Below, piece by piece: positions 14,895-18,638 of a stretch of DNA of 18,638 nucleotides (its first letter is position 1; each line of letters begins with the position of its first letter). Both the position numbers and the translations under genes were made by a program. Under the pieces are notes generated by a model. The model searched no databases. It was not told the origin of the DNA and saw only the letters and a list, made by a program, of their open reading frames with translations. The DNA comes from SLFT01 sp964493075 (GTDB taxonomy: Bacteria > Hydrogenedentota > Hydrogenedentia > Hydrogenedentales > CAITNO01), in NCBI GenBank assembly GCA_964493075.1, contig CAZBNU010000069.1, forward strand, positions 1 to 18,638, written 5' to 3'.

Positions 14895-15557
14895 TCAGTC
14901 CGACACTACAACCATCTTCTTAAAATGTACCATATAAATATTCCGCAAATAAATAAACAGCGTTGATCCGATGCCGATGGCATAAAGCCACTCGTGCCGC
15001 TGAAAATGGGAACTCATCATCAGGATGGAAGCAACAACGCTGATATACCAGAACGCCGCCGGTATCGTGCTTTTTTTGTTCACTTCGGTGACCAGCCACT
15101 GTATCAGGAAGCGCAGCGCAAACAGCCCCTGTCCAAAGACGCCCACAGCAAGCCAAAGCCAGTTTCGCGCCTGATCACTGAATGCCGCATCCTGCGTGTT
15201 CAAATATTCATGCAGCCACGTATACATCACCAGTACCACCCCAGTGAGCACTACTACGGCAATGGCACTATGGAACCAGCGGGAACGGGCGGGGGTCAGT
15301 ACCCCCTTTTCGCGCCAGATATGCACCAGATTGCGTGAATAGATGATGGTGTTGAAACAATGGCTGAGCGACCCCAACGGTGAACCGGAGAATACACCAT
15401 ACAACAGCAGGGACACAGAACCGACCCCGCTCATGTACCAGAACGCCACGGGAACAACGCTCCGTCCCTTGATCTCCGAGGCAATCCATTGAATATAGAA
15501 CCGCCCATAAAACAGGACGGCGCCCGTAATGCCTAGAATCTGGAGTAATGGGTGCAT
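14895..15557 (-). CDS. Membrane protein with two LAB_N (lipid A synthase N-terminal-like) repeats
   Basis: LAB_N is the small membrane domain found at the N-terminus of some lipid-A-disaccharide synthases and as stand-alone proteins near lipid A and glycan genes. Its biochemical role is not established. The 220-residue protein has about six or seven membrane helices arranged as two copies of the domain: GRFYIQWIASEIKGRSVVPVAFWYMS (about 18-43) and LRFLIQWLVTEVNKKSTIPAAFWYIS (about 147-172). The pattern is that of a duplicated three-helix unit, as in PQ-loop carriers. No LpxB catalytic domain is attached. The ATG at 15557 has no clear ribosome-binding site. It is the first gene of the LAB_N, phosphodiesterase, rhamnosidase group, downstream of a good promoter. 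Family confident; role (lipid or glycolipid handling in the inner membrane) inferred. Confidence 0.85.
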   Translation of the reverse strand: MHPLLQILGITGAVLFYGRFYIQWIASEIKGRSVVPVAFWYMSGVGSVSLLLYGVFSGSPLGSLSHCFNTIIYSRNLVHIWREKGVLTPARSRWFHSAIAVVVLTGVVLVMYTWLHEYLNTQDAAFSDQARNWLWLAVGVFGQGLFALRFLIQWLVTEVNKKSTIPAAFWYISVVASILMMSSHFQRHEWLYAIGIGSTLFIYLRNIYMVHFKKMVVVSD

Positions 15558-15616
15558 TGGATATAATACCGTTCTGATGAGGATATGGTGGCTTTGCGCT
15601 ATTGTTGATACGTGTC

Positions 15617-15645
15617 AGTATACAAATGCAGGTGTATGGAATCAA
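15617..15645 (-). promoter_or_regulatory. Sigma-70 promoter for LAB_N operon
   Basis: On the minus strand TTGATT (15645-15640), exactly 17 bases, then TATACT (15622-15617). The -10 box and spacing equal those of the oxidoreductase promoter. Transcription would begin near 15610 and leave a leader of about 53 bases before the LAB_N start. Confidence 0.6.
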
Positions 15646-15665
15646 TCTTTATAAGTAGCATTGCA

Positions 15666-15839
15666 TCAAACACGGGTTTCAACATAAAACGCAACCCCGA
15701 CATATATTCTGGCATACCATTGATCATTGGCGGCTTCAACAAAGGATATGGCGGAATGCAGCAGTTTGTTTACACTGGTTGAGGCATTCTTCTTTCCCTG
15801 AGATTTCTTTTTCTTGTCCACCGTAAAGGATATAATCAT
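15666..15839 (-). CDS. Possible small gene or gene remnant, 57 codons
   Basis: An ATG-initiated frame of 57 residues reads as protein-like: a lysine-rich start (MIISFTVDKKKKSQGKKNAS) followed by VNKLLHSAISFVEAANDQWY and an aromatic, alternating ending (VGVAFYVETRV) that looks like a beta-strand pair. The only ribosome-binding-like sequence (AAAGAAG) lies 13 bases or more before the ATG, which is too far. It could be the last part of a decayed gene. No family is recognised. Confidence 0.3.
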   Translation of the reverse strand: MIISFTVDKKKKSQGKKNASTSVNKLLHSAISFVEAANDQWYARIYVGVAFYVETRV

Positions 15840-15888
15840 AGTAATAGTAAAACTTCTTTAAGCAGCAACGAACACAGAAGGAATCTGT

Positions 15889-16776
15889 ATGCGCCCCATA
15901 TTTCAAAAAGTCGTGATAAAACTTCTGGAAGTATTCATGCCGGGTGCCGCATCGGCATTAAAAACAGAAGGGCAGTTTTCGTTGGCCGACCATTCGCGGT
16001 CGGGAACGCTGGAACCGTCTGCGTATATTGATGTTGAGGACAACGGCGCTGATGTGACATTGATTAGCTTTGCGGGCATGGCCGTGTTGTATGCCGCCAT
16101 GCCGAAGTTTGAGTTCAAGAGCATGCTCCAGGAAGGCGGCGGCAACTATAACTTCGTATTTGTGCGGGACGTCTTCCGCAGTTCCTATCGGCTTGCACCG
16201 GATGGTTCGGGCGACGGTATCGGGTTTTACGAACGGGTAGTCCGTGATGCGCTTGAAGGGCTAAACGCAAAATGCACCATCGCCATAGGCATGTCCGGTG
16301 GCGCCGAGGCAGCATTCCGTATCAGCGGCGCAACACCCATAGACCGCATCATCGCCTTCAACCCCGCCTTCCCCATGGAACACCATGGTTCCTGGAGCAA
16401 TATCGGAATTTGTTTGTTGGATTTGAAAAAACTGGTGACTGAACCGGGCGCTTACTTTGAGACCCTGTTTGTCACGCTGGGCACCTGTTACCTGTGGCGC
16501 AGAAACCGACGTCTCATCGGCTACGAGGACCCGAAACTTCCCCTTCGCGATTATCTAAGACGCGCAGCGCCTGCCGTGTTATATTACAGTCACCGTTGCA
16601 TCCCGGATGTGCGACAGGCTCTGGCTTTGAAAGATGTTCCGTCCATTACCTTGACCGTTCTTGAATCTTCGCGACATAATTGTCTGGTGGAGATGAAAAA
16701 CAAAGGTGTCGCCGGAAAATTTATAGGTGAGGAAATTCAAAAGCAGGTCGAAAGTTGTCTAAATACAAACGGATAA
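15889..16776 (+). CDS. Alpha/beta-hydrolase fold protein of unknown substrate
   Basis: The 295-residue protein starts at an ATG with AAGGA 6 bases upstream. There is no true signal peptide. After about 50 N-terminal residues an alpha/beta-hydrolase core begins with the strand VTLISFAGMA (about 56-65) and NYNFVFVRD. The nucleophile elbow GMSGGAEAAF carries S136, followed by IIAFNPAFP. The C-terminal SRHNCLVEM supplies a candidate catalytic histidine H263. The acid residue could be D240, in RCIPDVRQAL. The core is therefore complete, giving a probable esterase, lipase-like or acyl-glycan hydrolase in the cytoplasm. The same fold with a serine nucleophile also occurs in non-catalytic relatives. 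It stands alone on the plus strand between divergent LAB_N and convergent glycosidase-like genes. The family name is not recognised. Confidence 0.65.
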   Translation: MRPIFQKVVIKLLEVFMPGAASALKTEGQFSLADHSRSGTLEPSAYIDVEDNGADVTLISFAGMAVLYAAMPKFEFKSMLQEGGGNYNFVFVRDVFRSSYRLAPDGSGDGIGFYERVVRDALEGLNAKCTIAIGMSGGAEAAFRISGATPIDRIIAFNPAFPMEHHGSWSNIGICLLDLKKLVTEPGAYFETLFVTLGTCYLWRRNRRLIGYEDPKLPLRDYLRRAAPAVLYYSHRCIPDVRQALALKDVPSITLTVLESSRHNCLVEMKNKGVAGKFIGEEIQKQVESCLNTNG

Positions 16777-16893
16777 AGACTTCTTTCAGGCAATTTGTTT
16801 TGCCCCGAACGACTTCATGGTTTTGGCTGAGATAGTAACTTATTTCTGATCTACCGCTATTTTCACAGAGAAGTTGTTTTGGCAATAACGAAG

Positions 16894-16913
16894 ATGCGGC
16901 ATCCCTGCCGCGT
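16894..16913. terminator. Bidirectional terminator-like hairpin
   Basis: ATGCGGCA-TCCC-TGCCGCGT forms an 8-pair stem with one G-U and a 4-base loop between the converging hydrolase (ends 16776) and GH71/99-like gene (ends 16935). On the plus strand a CTTTTT tract follows 6 bases later. On the minus strand the following bases are ATCTTCGTTATT. Confidence 0.55.
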
Positions 16914-16934
16914 TGGACCTTTTTGTAAGGATTT

Positions 16935-18242
16935 CTATTCAGATGAGATTTGTTGTTGCTGCTTACGTGCCGGTAATTCTTCTGTAGGTGCAATCTCCTT
17001 CCGGATCAGTCTTCCGCCCATGCCGGTGAGCCACAGGTAATGGTCTGACGGTAGTCCTTCATAGGTGAGGAATTTGCCGTTTACTGGCGGATCGTTGGTG
17101 CATTTGAATATGGCCGTTGCCTCATCCACTTCGTCAAACATGGCCTGGTATGCCATGGTGGCGCCGATTTTCTGCAACGCACGGTATTGCGCCCAAAGAA
17201 ATCTGCCACCCTGCCGGGGAATCTGATCGAGGGGTTTGTCTGGATTAAGATTATGCCAGCTAAAACCCGGGAAAACCACTGGCAGGAATTCCTTCCCTGC
17301 TTCCTCGCACCACGTCAAGTCATCGGCCCAAACCTTTTCTGCCAGTTTTTTCATAGCCATAATATTCGCGTAACGCCCGACGGACCAGGGTGAAATGATA
17401 TCCGCTTTTTGAATGATTTCATGGAGTTTTGGGTCTTTAACGGCGTCCCATTTCATTTCCCGCCAGTAGGTGGGCACTCCCAGCATTACCGTAAATCCTC
17501 CGCCTCCCGGACTCAGTGGGTGGGTTTTCAAAAACTCAACCAGTGCCTCGCATTCTTCCAGCGTATAGGGACGGTTGTCGTTGAACCCGATGCCCCATAC
17601 ACTAACGACTGGTTTTCCCTTATGGTATAGGTACGCCTTGTCATCGTCGCCAAGAATCACCTGTTCTTCCAACAATCTGTTCAAGTCATCCTGTACTTTA
17701 TATAATTGCCCCTGCTGCATTCCGGACAGATCATACATGAGGGCATAGGTGCGCCCATGGGCGTTGGCGCCATGATTGGCATTCTTGAGGACGGTGGTAA
17801 ACTGCTGGTATTGCAGTTCTCCGGCAGTGACTTCCGCGGCGAACCGCTGCACAAAGGCACCATCAATACCATACCGCTGCATCCACAGGAAATGGCGGCC
17901 CACGGTTTTTGGATTTTGGGAACTGAACACATAAGCCGGTGAACCATCTTCATGCACAAAGGCTGTTGCATGTTTTTCATCAGCGTCCAATTCTGAAACG
18001 TCCGGCCATAAGTCAATGGTGCAATGTTCCGGACCAAACTCATGACCTCGGCCCCAGTGATACCAACCTCGGCCCAGCCCATCATCCGGACAGGAAAACC
18101 AGCCTTGGTATCCACACATCACCTTGCCAGTGAGCGTGGTCCTGTCCACAGTTTGCGCTGGTGTGTCGGCGCTGCAAAGCTGCAGCGCCATCAACGTAAA
18201 AAGCATAAAAAAACATTTTGTCGCGTAGTTATTTATTTTCAC
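16935..18242 (-). CDS. Secreted GH71/GH99-like glycoside hydrolase-family protein
   Basis: Proteins of the GH71/99-like group act on alpha-linked glucan or mannan, but this precise subgroup is uncharacterised. The 435 residues from GTG 18242 are chosen because AGGAG lies 8 bases upstream and the frame then gives a clean signal peptide (basic VKINNYATK, hydrophobic CFFMLFTLMALQLC, cut near SADT). An earlier in-frame ATG at 18365 lacks such a site. The mature part opens with KVMCGYQGWFSCPDDG (M42 to about 55), then WYHWGRG, CTIDLWPDVSELD, YVFSSQNPKTVGRHFLWM and YGIDGAFVQRF. The middle has VVSVWGIGFND, a likely barrel strand, and later DIISPWSVGRY and FPGFSWHNL. Catalytic residues of the group are not assigned here. 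It is divergent to the next gene and convergent to the alpha/beta-hydrolase. Confidence 0.75.
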   Translation of the reverse strand: MKINNYATKCFFMLFTLMALQLCSADTPAQTVDRTTLTGKVMCGYQGWFSCPDDGLGRGWYHWGRGHEFGPEHCTIDLWPDVSELDADEKHATAFVHEDGSPAYVFSSQNPKTVGRHFLWMQRYGIDGAFVQRFAAEVTAGELQYQQFTTVLKNANHGANAHGRTYALMYDLSGMQQGQLYKVQDDLNRLLEEQVILGDDDKAYLYHKGKPVVSVWGIGFNDNRPYTLEECEALVEFLKTHPLSPGGGGFTVMLGVPTYWREMKWDAVKDPKLHEIIQKADIISPWSVGRYANIMAMKKLAEKVWADDLTWCEEAGKEFLPVVFPGFSWHNLNPDKPLDQIPRQGGRFLWAQYRALQKIGATMAYQAMFDEVDEATAIFKCTNDPPVNGKFLTYEGLPSDHYLWLTGMGGRLIRKEIAPTEELPARKQQQQISSE

Positions 18243-18336
18243 GGTTGTCACTCCTGTACCGCTATTCGTTCCTGTTAAGGGTTGCCACGCATTTATCGTA
18301 CCAAATACCCAAACCAGATTAACACTGCTGGCCAAT

Positions 18337-18366
18337 TTGGTTCCTGTTTTCCAGGAAGAGTACAAT
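18337..18366 (+). promoter_or_regulatory. Weak promoter with internal palindrome before last gene
   Basis: TTGGTT (18337-18342) and TACAAT (18361-18366), spaced 18 bases, could drive the last gene. Between them TTCCTG-TTTTC-CAGGAA (18341-18357) is a perfect 6-bp inverted repeat. A dyad sitting in a spacer is a usual place for a repressor site. Both the promoter and the operator are only suggestive. Confidence 0.3.
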
Positions 18367-18394
18367 GCAGTATAGAATTGACACGGAGGACCTT

Positions 18395-18638
18395 ATGACA
18401 AAAAAATGCTATCGGATCGTTACCCATATTATTCACCGTAATTTTGGCATATTGTTCATGTTTTGTTTTTTGCTGTGTTTCGGAATGGCCGCCGAAACCC
18501 CAGAAAATACCTGTGTGGAAATCAGGAAGATCGGCACCATTGACATTGATCTTGTGGAAACCACGCCCATAGTTCATAAGGACAAGGTCTACCGTTACGA
18601 ATACGTGCGTGCAGGTTATTGGAACAATAAAACAGGCG
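18395..18638 (+). CDS. Secreted protein, probable beta-propeller glycosidase-type (5' part only)
   Basis: The gene runs off the right edge after 81 codons. The ATG at 18395 follows GGAGG with a 5-base gap. The first 33 residues form a signal peptide: basic start, long hydrophobic FGILFMFCFLLCFGMAA, cut before ETPEN. The mature part begins VEIRKIGTIDIDLVETTPIV and continues HKDKVYRYEYVRAGYW. This opening occurs in secreted proteins annotated as five-bladed beta-propeller or GH43-like glycosidases, where the ID.DLVETTP strand leads the first blade. The antisense frame at 18293-18577 is rejected. The assignment rests on the N-terminus alone and cannot be checked for catalytic residues. It is divergent from the GH71/99-like gene, 152 bases away. 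Confidence 0.6.
   Translation, partial: MTKKCYRIVTHIIHRNFGILFMFCFLLCFGMAAETPENTCVEIRKIGTIDIDLVETTPIVHKDKVYRYEYVRAGYWNNKTG

Larger units (their letters stand above)
15558..15888. other. Divergent intergenic region: promoter plus possible small gene
   Basis: 331 bases lie between the LAB_N gene and the alpha/beta-hydrolase gene. They contain a good minus-strand promoter (15617-15645) and a 57-codon open frame on the minus strand (15666-15839). For the plus-strand gene, TATAAT occurs at 15831-15836 but without a matching -35 box. No repeats or RNA genes were recognised. Confidence 0.6.

Overview
The window reads as accessory plus housekeeping sequence from a Gram-negative, glycan-degrading bacterium, most likely an uncultured PVC/Hydrogenedentota-type lineage known from metagenome assembly. 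The taxon is inferred from gene content: a discoidin-tailed FAD oxidoreductase, a GH78-like rhamnosidase, a GH71/99-like secreted protein and a LAB_N membrane protein. It is not read from any marker gene. A run of exactly 100 N (8077-8176) is a scaffold gap of unknown true length.

Region 1 (1-3.2 kb and on to 7 kb). A complete nikR (+) sits alone, followed by a 73-residue uncharacterised gene (-). Next comes a 300-base intergenic stretch holding two dispersed palindromic repeats. A tight minus-strand operon follows: greA, carB, then a CLC chloride channel/transporter with CBS and TrkA-C domains. The gaps between its genes are only 33 and 29 bases.

Region 2 (7.2-11.4 kb). This part is rich in toxin-antitoxin genes. 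A PIN-domain (VapC-like) toxin overlaps by ATGA a 59-residue downstream partner on the minus strand. A textbook sigma-70 promoter then points into the scaffold gap and the FAD-dependent oxidoreductase. Directly after that gene lies a HigB/HigA-type module with a third, ATGA-coupled TPR-like gene. This three-gene cassette is bracketed by two copies of the 3' end of the oxidoreductase gene. The second copy encodes the same tail (ending EIRCYA, then stop) with diverged codons.

Region 3 (11.3-18.6 kb). On the minus strand, a LAB_N double-domain membrane protein, a secreted glycerophosphodiester phosphodiesterase and a secreted GH78-like alpha-L-rhamnosidase are likely co-transcribed from a good promoter at 15617-15645. 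An alpha/beta-hydrolase (+), a secreted GH71/99-like protein (-) and the first 81 codons of another secreted, probably beta-propeller glycosidase-type protein (+) complete the window. An unusual 9-bp iterated repeat (TGGGANNNA) occurs as an inverted pair between the converging 3' ends near 11.4 kb, and again upstream of the phosphodiesterase gene.

Together, the secreted enzymes and the FAD oxidoreductase suggest breakdown of rhamnose- or mannose-type glycans outside the cytoplasm. The TA modules and repeats show that the segment between 7 and 11.4 kb has been a site of insertion and rearrangement. No dramatic new defence or mobile system is evident. The most unusual objects are the bracketed TA-TPR cassette and the 9-bp repeat family.
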